From UBA3792 sp045114775 (GTDB taxonomy: Bacteria; Bacillota; Clostridia; Christensenellales; CAG-138): a stretch of 64,000 nucleotides of DNA. The DNA lies in NCBI GenBank assembly GCA_045114775.1, contig JBGULC010000023.1:19627-83626 (forward strand). The letters are read 5' to 3'. Shown piece after piece: positions 44,656 to 53,992 of the stretch (its first letter is position 1; each line of letters opens with the position of its first letter). The notes under the pieces were generated by a model that saw only the letters and a program-made list of their open reading frames with translations, was not told where the DNA came from and did not search any database. The position numbers and the translations under genes were made by a program.

Positions 44656-45804
44656 TTATTGGTCGAACGTTACGACCGTGTGGATGGTATCGAGCGCGTA
44701 AATACGGCCCGGAAGCTGTTTGATGACCTCGGAAAAGAGCAGCCGCGTCAGCGCTGCGTTGAGGTCCTGCGCGGAGCAGTCGATCCATTCGAGCAGCTCG
44801 TCTGCGTTCTTCTCCCCCTGCAGAAGCGCCATGTAGATCTCCTGTCCGATCGCGCCGAGCGAGGTGAACGTGACCTTCTTTGCCGCCCCGTTCAGCACGT
44901 CGTCGCCGGCGTCGTCCGTAAACTCGATCAAAATATCCGCCGCGCAGGTCACGGGCTTCGCCTCGCCGCGCGTGATCATGCGGTTCGTGCCCACGCTCAT
45001 CGGATCCGTGATGCGTCCCGGCACCGCAAAGACCTCGCGGCCCTGCTCACGGGCGCAGTCCGCCGTGATTGACGTGCCGCTGCGCTCGCCCGCCTCGATC
45101 ACCACGACCCCGCGGGAAAGCCCTGACAGAATGCGGTTGCGGATCGGGAAATTGTGCGTAAGCGGCGGCGTCTTCGGCAGGAACTCGGTGACGAGCGCGC
45201 CGCCTTTTTCCAGGACGCTCTGATACAGCGCGCCGTTGTTCTGCGGATAGGTGACGTCGATCCCGCAGCCTAAGACCCCGATCACGGGGCAGCTCGACGA
45301 GCCCGCCGAAAGCGCGCCCTTCGCCGCGGCCGAGTCGATCCCCGCGGCAAGCCCGGTCACGACCGTCGCCCCGCGCTCCGCAAGCTGCTCGCCCAGTAGC
45401 TTCGCGACTTCGCGGCCGTAATCGGTGCAGTTTCGCGCGCCGACCACGGCGATCGGAAAGCTCAGCTCCTTCGGCAGCGTGCCTTTCACGAAGAGTACAG
45501 AAGGTGGATCGTAGATCTCGGAGAGCAGCGCCGGGTATTCCTCCGACTCCGCCGTGACGACCACGACCCCGTTCCGCTCGAGCCACGCGCAGTAGCGATC
45601 CAGAAACCGGTCGTCCGCCGCGGCGATCAGCCGATCCTTTACGGTCCCGGACACGTCCGAAAACTGCGCAAAGTCCTTACGGAGGACCGCCTCGCGCGCT
45701 TCCGAAAGATCGTCGAAGCGGGAAAGCAGTTCAAAGAACAGCTTCGGATTCGTGCTCGTCGCGTAGTTGAGCCACAGCCAGAGCCGCGTCGTTTCGTCCA
45801 TCAA
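44656..45804 (-). CDS. dprA: DNA-processing protein DprA (Smf)
   Basis: 382 residues. An N-terminal SAM-like domain, then the Rossmann core with VGARNCTDYGREVAKLLGE, TGLAAGIDSAAAKGAL and SGLSRGVVVIEA, and a C-terminal winged-helix-like domain. It loads RecA on incoming single-stranded DNA during natural transformation. Together with the comM-like gene it suggests a competence potential, although both are widely conserved. GGGAGAGG precedes the ATG. Confidence 0.93.
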   Translation of the reverse strand: MMDETTRLWLWLNYATSTNPKLFFELLSRFDDLSEAREAVLRKDFAQFSDVSGTVKDRLIAAADDRFLDRYCAWLERNGVVVVTAESEEYPALLSEIYDPPSVLFVKGTLPKELSFPIAVVGARNCTDYGREVAKLLGEQLAERGATVVTGLAAGIDSAAAKGALSAGSSSCPVIGVLGCGIDVTYPQNNGALYQSVLEKGGALVTEFLPKTPPLTHNFPIRNRILSGLSRGVVVIEAGERSGTSITADCAREQGREVFAVPGRITDPMSVGTNRMITRGEAKPVTCAADILIEFTDDAGDDVLNGAAKKVTFTSLGAIGQEIYMALLQGEKNADELLEWIDCSAQDLNAALTRLLFSEVIKQLPGRIYALDTIHTVVTFDQ

Positions 45805-45853
45805 ACCGCCTCTCCCTTCTTCGAAAACCGTGCAAATAAGCGAATGCTTATAC

Positions 45854-45997
45854 TTGCCTTCCCCTTGAGGGGAAGGTGCCGTCAGGCGGATGAGGTGTAA
45901 AGCGCCGCGTTGGTTTCATCCGCAAAAGCTGACGCTTTTTGCGTGTCCACCTCATCAGTCACCTTCGGTGACAGCTTCCCCACAAAGGGGAAGCCAA
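45854..45997. repeat. Dispersed intergenic repeat, copy 2
   Basis: Inverted relative to copy 1 (6311-6426), sharing the CACCTTCGGTGACAGCTTCC core. Its ends GCCTTCCCCTTGAGGGGAAGG and CTTCCCCACAAAGGGGAAGC are themselves hairpins. It occupies the middle of the 399-bp dprA-yifB gap, inside the predicted dprA leader. Confidence 0.8.
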
Positions 45998-46062
45998 GAA
46001 TAGACTGCCAATCTCTGTACTGAATCTATTTGCATCATTATGATGTACTCCGCAGACAAGAC

Positions 46063-46124
46063 CCGAAGGTTCCTTCTGAGAATACTTCGGAACATATCAT
46101 AGCATGAACGTTTTCGGATTTCAA
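46063..46124 (-). promoter_or_regulatory. Promoter and 5'-terminal stem-loop of the dprA-topA transcript
   Basis: TTGAAA (46119-46124), 17-bp spacer, TATGAT (46096-46101) read toward dprA. Transcription would start near 46089 and its first bases form a CCGAAG/CTTCGG stem (46063-46090). A second small palindrome, CATCATTATGATG, lies at about 46033-46045. The resulting leader is ~285 nt and includes repeat copy 2. I recognise no known riboswitch. Confidence 0.55.
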
Positions 46125-46160
46125 TCCTATTTATATATGCAAATGTGACAAAATCGAAAC

Positions 46161-46187
46161 AAAAACCGCACGGGAACCCCGTGCGGC
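46161..46187 (-). terminator. Terminator after the comM-like gene
   Basis: On the - strand GCCGCACGGG-GTT-CCCGTGCGG followed by TTTTT, 17 bp after the stop. Confidence 0.9.
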
Positions 46188-46203
46188 TTAAAATTTTGTC
46201 GAT

Positions 46204-47727
46204 TTATAAGTCCGAAAGCATCGTCATGCTGCGGTACTGGATCGCCTCGGCGTAGTGTTCGGGGCGGATCTCCGGGCTCATTTCAAGGTCTGCGATCGTA
46301 CGGGCGACCTTCAAAACGCGCTGATACGCGCGCGCCGAAAGCTGCAGGCGCTTGAACGCGTCGCGGAGAAGCTTTTCGGATTCTCCGGTGGGATTGCAGT
46401 ATCTTCGGATCAGCGGTCCGTTCATCTCCGCGTTGGTGCGGATGCCGTCCGCCTTGAACCGCTCGCGCTGGATCGCCCTTGCCGCGGTCACGCGGGCGCG
46501 CACGGTCTCCGAGCTTTCCGCAGGCTTGCGATCCGTGATCTCGCGATAGCCGACCTCGGTCATTTCGATGTGCAGGTCGATGCGGTCGAGCAAAGGTCCG
46601 CTGATGCGTCCGGCGTAGCGCTTGATCTGCACCGCCGAGCAGGTGCACGGCTTTGTGCGCGAGCCGCGGTTGCCGCACGGACACGGGTTCATTGCCGCAA
46701 CGAGCAGGAACCGTGCGGGGTACGTCGCCGTCGCCGCTGCGCGGCTGACGGTCACAAATCCGTCCTCCAGGGGCTGCCTGAGCGATTCGAGCACGCTCCG
46801 CTGAAACTCCGGCAACTCGTCCAAAAACAGTACGCCGTTGTGCGCAAGGCTGATCTCGCCGGGCATGGCGCGCGTGCCGCCGCCGATCAGCGAAGCCGCG
46901 CTCGCGCCATGGTGCGGGGCGCGGAACGGACGCTCGGTGATAAGGCCCTCCGTCCCCTTCATCGCGCCGGTGATCGAATGGATCTTCGTGGTCTCCAGCG
47001 CCTCCTCGAACGTCATCTCCGGCAGGATCGACGGGATCGCGCGGGCAAGCATCGTCTTGCCGCTGCCGGGCGTGCCGCAAAGCAGGATGTTGTGATTGCC
47101 GGCGACCGCGACCTCCGCCGCGCGCTTGGCCGCCTCCTGCCCCTTGATCTCGGAAAAATCGACCGCATTCCGGTATGTGCCGCCGCAAAACGGCTTCGGC
47201 TCAGCCGGTGTGATCGGCGTTTCGCCGCGCAGATGCTGCACGAGCGAAGCAAGGCTTTCGACCGGAAAGACCGTGGCGCCGCGGATGTACGCCGCCTCCG
47301 CCGCGTTGTCCTTCGGCACATAGAAGACGGAATACCCCTTATCGTACGCGTCGATCAGCATCGGCAGAATGCCGGAGATCGGACGCACTGCGCCGTCCAA
47401 AGCAAGCTCGCCGAGCACGATCATGCCCTTCGGCGTCGGCTTCAGCGCGCCGTCCGCTTCGAGGATCGACAGCGCGATCGGCAGATCGTAAACCGAGCCT
47501 TCCTTTTTGAGATCGGCAGGCGCAAGGTTGACCGTGATACGCGCCTGCGGAAACATGAAGCCGGAGTGCCGGATCGCCGCATGCACGCGTTCGCGCGATT
47601 CGCGGACTGCCGCGTCGGGCAGGCCCACCATCTCATAGTTCGGCAGTCCCGATGCGATATCCGTTTCCACCGTGACCGGATAGCCGTTCAGCGCAACGAG
47701 TCCGTAGCTCTCCACCTTCGCCAGCAT
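46204..47727 (-). CDS. YifB/ComM-family Mg-chelatase-like AAA ATPase
   Basis: 507 residues. An N-terminal Lon-like S16 fold domain (residues ~1-170), a AAA+ Mg-chelatase core with Walker A GTPGSGKTMLARAIPS and Walker B GVLFLDELPEF, an internal Cys-rich insert (NPCPCGNRGSRTKPCTC), and a C-terminal lid. ComM relatives are hexameric branch-migration helicases used in transformation. It starts 3 bp after gtrA and is the last gene before a terminator. Confidence 0.93.
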   Translation of the reverse strand: MLAKVESYGLVALNGYPVTVETDIASGLPNYEMVGLPDAAVRESRERVHAAIRHSGFMFPQARITVNLAPADLKKEGSVYDLPIALSILEADGALKPTPKGMIVLGELALDGAVRPISGILPMLIDAYDKGYSVFYVPKDNAAEAAYIRGATVFPVESLASLVQHLRGETPITPAEPKPFCGGTYRNAVDFSEIKGQEAAKRAAEVAVAGNHNILLCGTPGSGKTMLARAIPSILPEMTFEEALETTKIHSITGAMKGTEGLITERPFRAPHHGASAASLIGGGTRAMPGEISLAHNGVLFLDELPEFQRSVLESLRQPLEDGFVTVSRAAATATYPARFLLVAAMNPCPCGNRGSRTKPCTCSAVQIKRYAGRISGPLLDRIDLHIEMTEVGYREITDRKPAESSETVRARVTAARAIQRERFKADGIRTNAEMNGPLIRRYCNPTGESEKLLRDAFKRLQLSARAYQRVLKVARTIADLEMSPEIRPEHYAEAIQYRSMTMLSDL

Positions 47728-47730
47728 CGT

Positions 47731-48252
47731 TCAGTCCTCCGTCTTCTCAGTCGGTTCTTCCTTCGGCTCGTCTTCGCGTCTTCTGAACACAAGCAGCTTG
47801 TTGCCGATGAAGTTCACGATCAGTGCGACGCCGGTCGACAGGACCGTGCAGAAGAAGTCGCCGCTGACGATCTTCGTGAACCAGTTCTCGCCAAGTGTGC
47901 GCATCCACCACGCGTCAAGTCCGCAAACGTTCTTGAACAGGTACATCAGCCCGAGCGATAAGCCGAGCGTCACGAGATTGACCGCAACGAACAGAACGAT
48001 CTCCCGCGCGTCGCGGCGGCGCTCCTCGCGGAACGTCCAGCGCGAATTCCAGAAATAGCTGTTCGCGATGCCGCAGGCGTAGCCGATGACCTTCGGCAGA
48101 TAGTACGTCAGGATCGGCGCTGCGGAAAACGTGCCGAACAGCGCCTGCAGCGCACGGCAGACGATCAGATCGACCACCGTGTTCGAAACGCCGATGAGCC
48201 CGAATTTCAAAAGCTGCAGAAAGCTTTTTTTGCCGTTATCCGATGTCGACAT
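47731..48252 (-). CDS. GtrA-family membrane protein
   Basis: 173 residues with four hydrophobic segments (LLKFGLIGVSNTVVDL; IGYACGIANSYFWNSRWTF; VAVNLVTLGLSLGLMYLF; TVLSTGVALIVNFIGNKLLVF), the GtrA fold. GtrA proteins are thought to flip or supply polyprenyl-linked sugars for surface glycosylation. The ATG at 48252 overlaps the upstream glycosyltransferase by 17 bp, supporting a shared pathway. Confidence 0.88.
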   Translation of the reverse strand: MSTSDNGKKSFLQLLKFGLIGVSNTVVDLIVCRALQALFGTFSAAPILTYYLPKVIGYACGIANSYFWNSRWTFREERRRDAREIVLFVAVNLVTLGLSLGLMYLFKNVCGLDAWWMRTLGENWFTKIVSGDFFCTVLSTGVALIVNFIGNKLLVFRRREDEPKEEPTEKTED

Positions 48253-50386
48253 AATAGACCTTTCCGAACGGCGCAAGCACGTTCTCGATAAATCTTGCGT
48301 ACGTCTTCGAGCACGGGATACCCGAGATCGCGGGAAGCATCAGCAGGAACACGAGCACCGTGACGCACAGCCACGCCCATTTGAGCCACGAAAGCCGCGG
48401 ATATTTCTTCTCTGCGCCGTACAGCAGCAGCAGCGTCAGCAGCATCATGAACGGAATCGTGGAGAAATAGTGGTACAGGAACACGCACCGCGTGACCAGT
48501 GCCCACGGCAGCAGCCCCGCAAGAATGCCCGTGAACACGACGAGGAACGCGCGATTCCTTCGCCATTCCGGGTTCCTGAACCATCCCACGACCGCAAAGA
48601 CCGCGCCGAACGCCGTTGCGTACCACAGAGCGGGATTGCCCGTGCTGGAGATGTTGGAAATGAAGTATTCCTTGCCGACCGTCGCGCCGCCGGAATAGAA
48701 CCAGACGGATTTCTGCATCAGCGGCCACTGATACCACATCGACTGACACGGATGCGTGGCAACGAGATACGCGTGATAGTCGTACATATAGCACTGCCGC
48801 TTCCACAGCGTTTCGAGCTGGTCCTTCAGGGTCGCGCAATTGCCGTTGATGTAGTAGCAGTAGTTCGTAGCCGCATACAGCGTGATCGGGATCACGATGA
48901 AGAACAGGCAGCACCACACCGGCGTCATCAGAACGTTGTTGAGCGAAAGGTCGACGTCCTTCCGTTTTCTGAGCACAAGCCGGAACACGACCGCCGACAC
49001 GATCGCGATCCCGACGAGGACCAGAAGCGTCACCCAGAACCACTTGGCAAAAAGGACCTTGCGGATCGTATCGACGCCCGCGCGCTCCGCATCAAGCACC
49101 CAGACCGCCTTGCCGTCGATGTATTTCATCTTCCGATATTCCGCCCAGTCGCACCACTTGCCGCCGATATGCATGCCCGTCACGACGAGCGTAAACAGCA
49201 CGGGCAGGTATGCGATCACGTTGACGGGAAGCTTTTTACGATCCTCCCCCGGTGTTTTGAAATGCTGCTTCAGGATGTGAACGACGTTGTAGATCAGATC
49301 GCCGAAGTACAGCACCGCGAGCCCGCCGCCGGAATAGAGGCAGGTCCATTTCGAGGACACGCCGAACCCGAACATCAAGCCCGAAAGTCCTAAAAGCGCA
49401 ATCTTTTTCCAATAGGGGCGCTTCTCGAAATCCTCCGCGATGTAATCGCCCATGAACAGGAACATCAGCAACGTGAAGAACAGCGCGTAGGTGTCGATCG
49501 TTGCGATGCGCGTCTGCGCGAAGTGCATCCCGTCGGCCGCAAACAGCGCCGCGGTGATGAACGCAAAGTCCGTGCGGCGGAAGATCCGCTTGCCGAACAC
49601 ATACAGCACCGCAAGGATCAGCACGCCGAAGAACGTGCCCGCAAACCGCCAGCCAAACGGCGTCATGCCGAACACGCGAACGCCGAGCGCAATGAACAGC
49701 TTGCCGAGCGTCGGATGCGTCGTCTCATAGATCGTATATCCGTCCCGCGCGGCGGTTTCAAGCCCCTCGGCGCGCAGAAGATCGTCGTTCTTCACGATCT
49801 CGTATGCCGTGCGCGCATGGTAGATCTCGTCGAAATACATCCCGTCAAGGTATGACGGCTCCGTCGTTACGGCGCTCTGCTCGTCCAGAAGGCGTTCCGC
49901 GCCGCCCTGCGGGTTATAGATCGTTGCGGGAAGCAGCTCGCTGCCGTTCAGCACCGCGATCTCGTTGATCTCCACGTGACCGCTTTCCACGTACAGGACC
50001 AGATACTGCGCCTGCGTGTAGACCGACGCCTTTTCCCAGCGGAACATATCGCCCTCCTCCTGCGAAAACACCTCGAGCGGTTCCGTGCGCTCCGGCTCGA
50101 AATATTCCTCTCCGAACGAGCTCTCGTCGTAGATCGCGATATCGCCGTTTCCGATGCCGCCGAAGAAAGAAATCGCGGTAACGTCCCTGGTCTCACCGAG
50201 ATCGACGATCACGGCGGTTCCGGAATCCGCCTTCCAAAGCGTCTGCGGCGCGCGGAGCGAACCGAGGTTCAGAAACGCAAAGAGCGAATACACAGCCAAA
50301 AGGATTGCAAGCAGAATATAATCAAGCTTGTTGAGCCGCCGTCCGTCTTCTTTCCGGATCTCGCTGCGAAGCTTTTTAAAGTCCAT
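48236..50386 (-). CDS. GT39-type protein mannosyltransferase-like membrane glycosyltransferase
   Basis: 716 residues. A first membrane helix (~25-45) is followed by an extracytoplasmic beta-rich domain (~50-160, discoidin-like: VIVDLGETRDVTAISFFGG), then a PMT/GT39 core. The catalytic acid pair is in MYFDEIYHARTAYE, followed by THPTLGKLFIALG and about ten membrane segments. It would transfer a sugar from a polyprenyl phosphate to protein or envelope glycan. The ATG at 50386 follows GGAGGTG. It overlaps both neighbours. Confidence 0.87.
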   Translation of the reverse strand: MDFKKLRSEIRKEDGRRLNKLDYILLAILLAVYSLFAFLNLGSLRAPQTLWKADSGTAVIVDLGETRDVTAISFFGGIGNGDIAIYDESSFGEEYFEPERTEPLEVFSQEEGDMFRWEKASVYTQAQYLVLYVESGHVEINEIAVLNGSELLPATIYNPQGGAERLLDEQSAVTTEPSYLDGMYFDEIYHARTAYEIVKNDDLLRAEGLETAARDGYTIYETTHPTLGKLFIALGVRVFGMTPFGWRFAGTFFGVLILAVLYVFGKRIFRRTDFAFITAALFAADGMHFAQTRIATIDTYALFFTLLMFLFMGDYIAEDFEKRPYWKKIALLGLSGLMFGFGVSSKWTCLYSGGGLAVLYFGDLIYNVVHILKQHFKTPGEDRKKLPVNVIAYLPVLFTLVVTGMHIGGKWCDWAEYRKMKYIDGKAVWVLDAERAGVDTIRKVLFAKWFWVTLLVLVGIAIVSAVVFRLVLRKRKDVDLSLNNVLMTPVWCCLFFIVIPITLYAATNYCYYINGNCATLKDQLETLWKRQCYMYDYHAYLVATHPCQSMWYQWPLMQKSVWFYSGGATVGKEYFISNISSTGNPALWYATAFGAVFAVVGWFRNPEWRRNRAFLVVFTGILAGLLPWALVTRCVFLYHYFSTIPFMMLLTLLLLYGAEKKYPRLSWLKWAWLCVTVLVFLLMLPAISGIPCSKTYARFIENVLAPFGKVYYVDIG

Positions 50387-52955
50387 TCTGCTCACCTCCG
50401 ATCGGCGTATCTGTATCTGCCTGCATCGGCGATCCGTCGTCCGCAGGATCCCTCGGATCGAAGATCAGCGCCTTGCGGAAGCTGATCGCTGTGAAGAACA
50501 GCGCCGCCCCGATCTCAAAAAGCGAGATCAGGTCGAGCATACGGTTGTGCAGCTCGCCGCCGCGGATCATGTCGATCGCGCCGGGCGAAACGACGTACAT
50601 CGCGACCATCTCGTTCATGAACGCGGTGACCGTCAGCATACAGAATGCGGCAAGTTTATAGGGATCGCGATCGTATGCATACGCAAACGCCAGCAAAAAC
50701 AGCGCAGGGAAGATATAGCGCTCGTGCATATAATGCCCGAATGTGAATACCAACACCATGAACAGCGCGGCGAGCAGGAAGATCAGACCGTGATTCTCAT
50801 AGAGTGCGATGCGCGCTTTGATATGCCGTACAAGATAGATCGTAAAGAGCCCCAGCACGACGACGCCCGCGCCTGCAATGCCGATCACGCCGAAGACGTG
50901 CCACGTAAGCTCGCTGCCGAACAGTTTGAAGAGCGCCGCAAGGAGCCATGTTCCGAAGAACGCGATCACTGAAAGCACAAGCGTCATTGTGCCGGCGACG
51001 GACGCGCCGCCGTCCCGGATCCAATCGATCAGTCGCTTGCGCCTGCACTCCGTGCCGACGATGTAAGCAAACATCCCCACCATCAGAAGCCCGTACAGCG
51101 GGAAATCGGAAATGGTTCTGAAAAGCGTCTGTGCACCGGTATTGTCGGATACAAAGTTCTTAGCAAGGAATCGCAGCAGCGCAAGCAGCGCCGTGAACAA
51201 GCCTGCAAAAATCAACTCAAAGAACGCAAGGTTCCGTTCGCCTTCCTTCCGTGTACGCATCCGGTCCCATGCCCGGAAGATCAGCGTCGGGAACCCGATG
51301 AGCAGCGCGACCCGTGAGAACAGCTCGTTGCATTTCAGAAGGATCTCGCCGACGTTCATTTTCGCGAACATCGGCAACGCTTCCTCCGTGCCGTCCGCAA
51401 GCGTTCTGTGCATCGGCGCCCAGTTGCCGCCGAAGAACGTCAGGAAGTTATAGCCCTCCACGGAGGCATAATCATAACCGCTTGAAGCCTTCAGGAACAT
51501 GTCCTTCATCCAGAAGAACTCCATACCCTCGCCGCGGAACAGCAGCAAGGCCAGAGCAAGCACGCCGAGCGCCGCGAACAGCGCTGCAAACGAAAAGCCC
51601 AGATGCTTCAAAAACGATCTTCGGTTCCAGGTCCAAAGACCGGTCGCTATGAACATCAGTGCGAGCACCGGTCCGAAAATCAGCGCCTGCCACTTGATAA
51701 GGATCGCAAGCGCGTAAAGAATCGCGGCAATGACGCGCAGGAACGCATACTCGCGGCTCCGGTCGAACAGCAGGAACGCGCCGATCAGCATAACGGTCAG
51801 GATCGAATCGATCTGTCCCCACGCGCCGGACAGGAACACTGCCGCAGGATTCAGCACGATCAGTCCCGCGAGCAGCAGCGCAAGCCCGCTGCCGAGGCGG
51901 AAGCGCTTAGCCGTCATCAGCACCAGAAGCCCGGAAAGCACGTCACAGAGGAAGGCGGGCGTCATATAAACGAACAGACGGACCGATTCCGGCGCGCCTT
52001 CGAACGCAGACGCGATCCGATACAGTAATCCGCACACGAGCATGTAACCCGGTGGGTAGTCGCACCAGTTGTTGACATAGAAGCCGTGTGTGCCGTCCGA
52101 AACGATCCGGCTTCCCCATGCCTGCCAGCATACCATGTCCGTGGCGTGCCCCTTGAACTTTGCACAAAGCACAAACCGGATCACAAAGCCTGCGAGTACG
52201 ATGATCGGGAAGATCCAATACTGTCCGATCCTCGCATCCTTTGCCGCCGCAAGCAGCTTTGCGCGGTACAGGAAGCCGAACGCCAGCACGATCGCCGCGA
52301 TCGTGCCGAGCCAGAAGATCACGGTAAAGATGTTCTCATACTCCTCGACGGTATGCTCCTGCTCCTCTTCCTCGGCGCCTGCCGGTACGAGATTGTGGAT
52401 GGAACCCGGCGCGGTCGGCGTCTTTTGCAGGCTCACATTGCGGAACCAGGCCGTGCCCTCCGTTTCGCTCGAATACCCGCCGATGCGCAGCGCGAGCGTG
52501 ACCGCTTCCTGCGACTTTGCGGTACGAAACGCAAGCTGCACCTTTGTCCAGTCGTTCGTGCCGAACAGCGGATCGGAATAGAGATAGCAGCCGTCGATGG
52601 AATAATTGTCGATCGAGAGCGTCGCGCCCTGGCCGTCCTGCACCTCCTCGGTGCGGACCTCGGCGGCGAATACATAGACCGTATCCGGCTCGATCTCGAC
52701 CGTACGGCAAAGCCGGATATCGTCTGCGCCGAGCGTCTTCATGCCGAACGCGCCGTTCTCCGCAAAGGTCTTGTAACCGCCCTCGTAGGAATTGATCCAC
52801 CAGCCGTTCGGGATCCCATCCTCGCCCAGATCCGTGAAATCAAAGCGGTCCGCTTCGGCATTCCCGCCCGCGGATCCCGCGTCTTTGCACGCAAACAGCC
52901 CTGCGAGCAGCAGCGCCGCAAGGAGAAGAAGCCAAATCCGATGAAGCTTGTGCAC
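50376..52955 (-). CDS. Large membrane glycosyltransferase with N-terminal lipoprotein-like carbohydrate-binding region
   Basis: 859 residues. The N-terminus looks like a lipoprotein signal (LLLAGLFACKD, Cys23), followed by a CBM-like beta-sandwich (~35-180: DGIPNGWWINSYEGGYKTF...). Then comes a polytopic GT39/GT-C domain (~215-830) with DMVCWQAWGSRIVSDG and CDYPPGYMLVCGLLYRI, and a short acidic tail. Substrate unknown. Combining a lipobox, a binding module and a membrane enzyme in one chain is unusual; the Cys may simply sit in a signal anchor. Confidence 0.8.
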   Translation of the reverse strand: MHKLHRIWLLLLAALLLAGLFACKDAGSAGGNAEADRFDFTDLGEDGIPNGWWINSYEGGYKTFAENGAFGMKTLGADDIRLCRTVEIEPDTVYVFAAEVRTEEVQDGQGATLSIDNYSIDGCYLYSDPLFGTNDWTKVQLAFRTAKSQEAVTLALRIGGYSSETEGTAWFRNVSLQKTPTAPGSIHNLVPAGAEEEEQEHTVEEYENIFTVIFWLGTIAAIVLAFGFLYRAKLLAAAKDARIGQYWIFPIIVLAGFVIRFVLCAKFKGHATDMVCWQAWGSRIVSDGTHGFYVNNWCDYPPGYMLVCGLLYRIASAFEGAPESVRLFVYMTPAFLCDVLSGLLVLMTAKRFRLGSGLALLLAGLIVLNPAAVFLSGAWGQIDSILTVMLIGAFLLFDRSREYAFLRVIAAILYALAILIKWQALIFGPVLALMFIATGLWTWNRRSFLKHLGFSFAALFAALGVLALALLLFRGEGMEFFWMKDMFLKASSGYDYASVEGYNFLTFFGGNWAPMHRTLADGTEEALPMFAKMNVGEILLKCNELFSRVALLIGFPTLIFRAWDRMRTRKEGERNLAFFELIFAGLFTALLALLRFLAKNFVSDNTGAQTLFRTISDFPLYGLLMVGMFAYIVGTECRRKRLIDWIRDGGASVAGTMTLVLSVIAFFGTWLLAALFKLFGSELTWHVFGVIGIAGAGVVVLGLFTIYLVRHIKARIALYENHGLIFLLAALFMVLVFTFGHYMHERYIFPALFLLAFAYAYDRDPYKLAAFCMLTVTAFMNEMVAMYVVSPGAIDMIRGGELHNRMLDLISLFEIGAALFFTAISFRKALIFDPRDPADDGSPMQADTDTPIGGEQNGL

Positions 52956-53018
52956 GCGTCTTCCTCCGATTCAAATAGTATGATTCAGTATATCACAGCG
53001 CCGCCCGTTCGGCAACCG

Positions 53019-53369
53019 CTAAAAGGCGTTGACAATGTGGTTTACGGTCTTTTCCGGCAGAAATACCTCGATCACGTCGAAGCGCGCGGGCTGTTCGACG
53101 CCGCCGTTCGAAAGAAGCCAGCTCTCGGCCGCAAGCCTTAAAAAGCGCTGCTTGTTCCGATCCACGGCGTCCGCGGGACGGCCGTAGCTTCCCGGCGTAC
53201 GTGTTTTGACCTCGACGAACACGACCGCGCCGGTGCGTTTCTCCCGTGCGATGACGTCGATCTCATGCCGGTGCGCACGCCAGTTCCGTTCGAGGATGCG
53301 GAAGCCGTGCCGCCTGAGGTAGCGTGCCGCGAGGTCCTCGCCGATTTTTCCCGTCTCCGCCGTATTCAT
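53019..53369 (-). CDS. YraN/UPF0102-family endonuclease-like protein
   Basis: 116 residues with a PD-(D/E)xK-type core: HEIDVIAREKRTGAVVFVEVKTRTPGSYG. The ATG at 53369 overlaps the rnhB stop (ATGA); an upstream GTG at 53408 lacks a ribosome site. Commonly next to rnhB; precise function not established. Confidence 0.9.
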   Translation of the reverse strand: MNTAETGKIGEDLAARYLRRHGFRILERNWRAHRHEIDVIAREKRTGAVVFVEVKTRTPGSYGRPADAVDRNKQRFLRLAAESWLLSNGGVEQPARFDVIEVFLPEKTVNHIVNAF

Positions 53370-53992
53370 AGAAAGTTTTTGATGAACGAGCGCCGATGCA
53401 GCGGACACGGACCGTATTCCTTCAGCGCGTCGATGTGTTGCTTCGTGCCGTAGCCCTTGTTCTGCGCAAAGCCGTACATCGGGTAAACTGCGTCCTGCTC
53501 GCGCATGTAGCGGTCACGCTCGACCTTGGCGACGATCGACGCCGCCGCGATCGAATAGCTTAAGGCGTCGCCGTGGATCAGCGAATGCTGCCGCGCGGGG
53601 ATCTTAAGCCCCGTCAGCGCGTCGATCAGCACGTCGGTGACCGGCGTTTTCATCTTTGCAAACGCCTCGCAGAACGCGCGCTTCGTCGCCTCCAGGATGT
53701 TGATCTCGTCGATCACGGTCCGGTCCATCCACGCGGTCTGCGCCTCGATACAGGTTGAGAGAATACGGTCATACAGCGCTTCGCGCCGCTTTTCGCTGAC
53801 CTTCTTGGAATCGTTGACATACTCTAAAAGCGGCTCCGGCGGCATCACGACGCAGGCCACGACCACCGGCCCCGCCAGCGGACCTCTCCCGACCTCGTCC
53901 ATGCCCGCCAGGATCACGCCGTCCTGCGTCCAGAACGCGCGATCGCGCTCGGACAGCGCCAGCAGCCGTTCCTGTTCATTCCGCTTCGCCAT
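53366..53992 (-). CDS. rnhB: Ribonuclease HII
   Basis: 208 residues. Catalytic acidic residues in GMDEVGRGPLAGPVVVA, VLIDALTGL and ASIVAKVERDRYM. Removes ribonucleotides from DNA and RNA primers. ATG at 53992 has AAGGAGG upstream and overlaps the rbgA tail by 17 bp. Confidence 0.95.
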   Translation of the reverse strand: MAKRNEQERLLALSERDRAFWTQDGVILAGMDEVGRGPLAGPVVVACVVMPPEPLLEYVNDSKKVSEKRREALYDRILSTCIEAQTAWMDRTVIDEINILEATKRAFCEAFAKMKTPVTDVLIDALTGLKIPARQHSLIHGDALSYSIAAASIVAKVERDRYMREQDAVYPMYGFAQNKGYGTKQHIDALKEYGPCPLHRRSFIKNFL

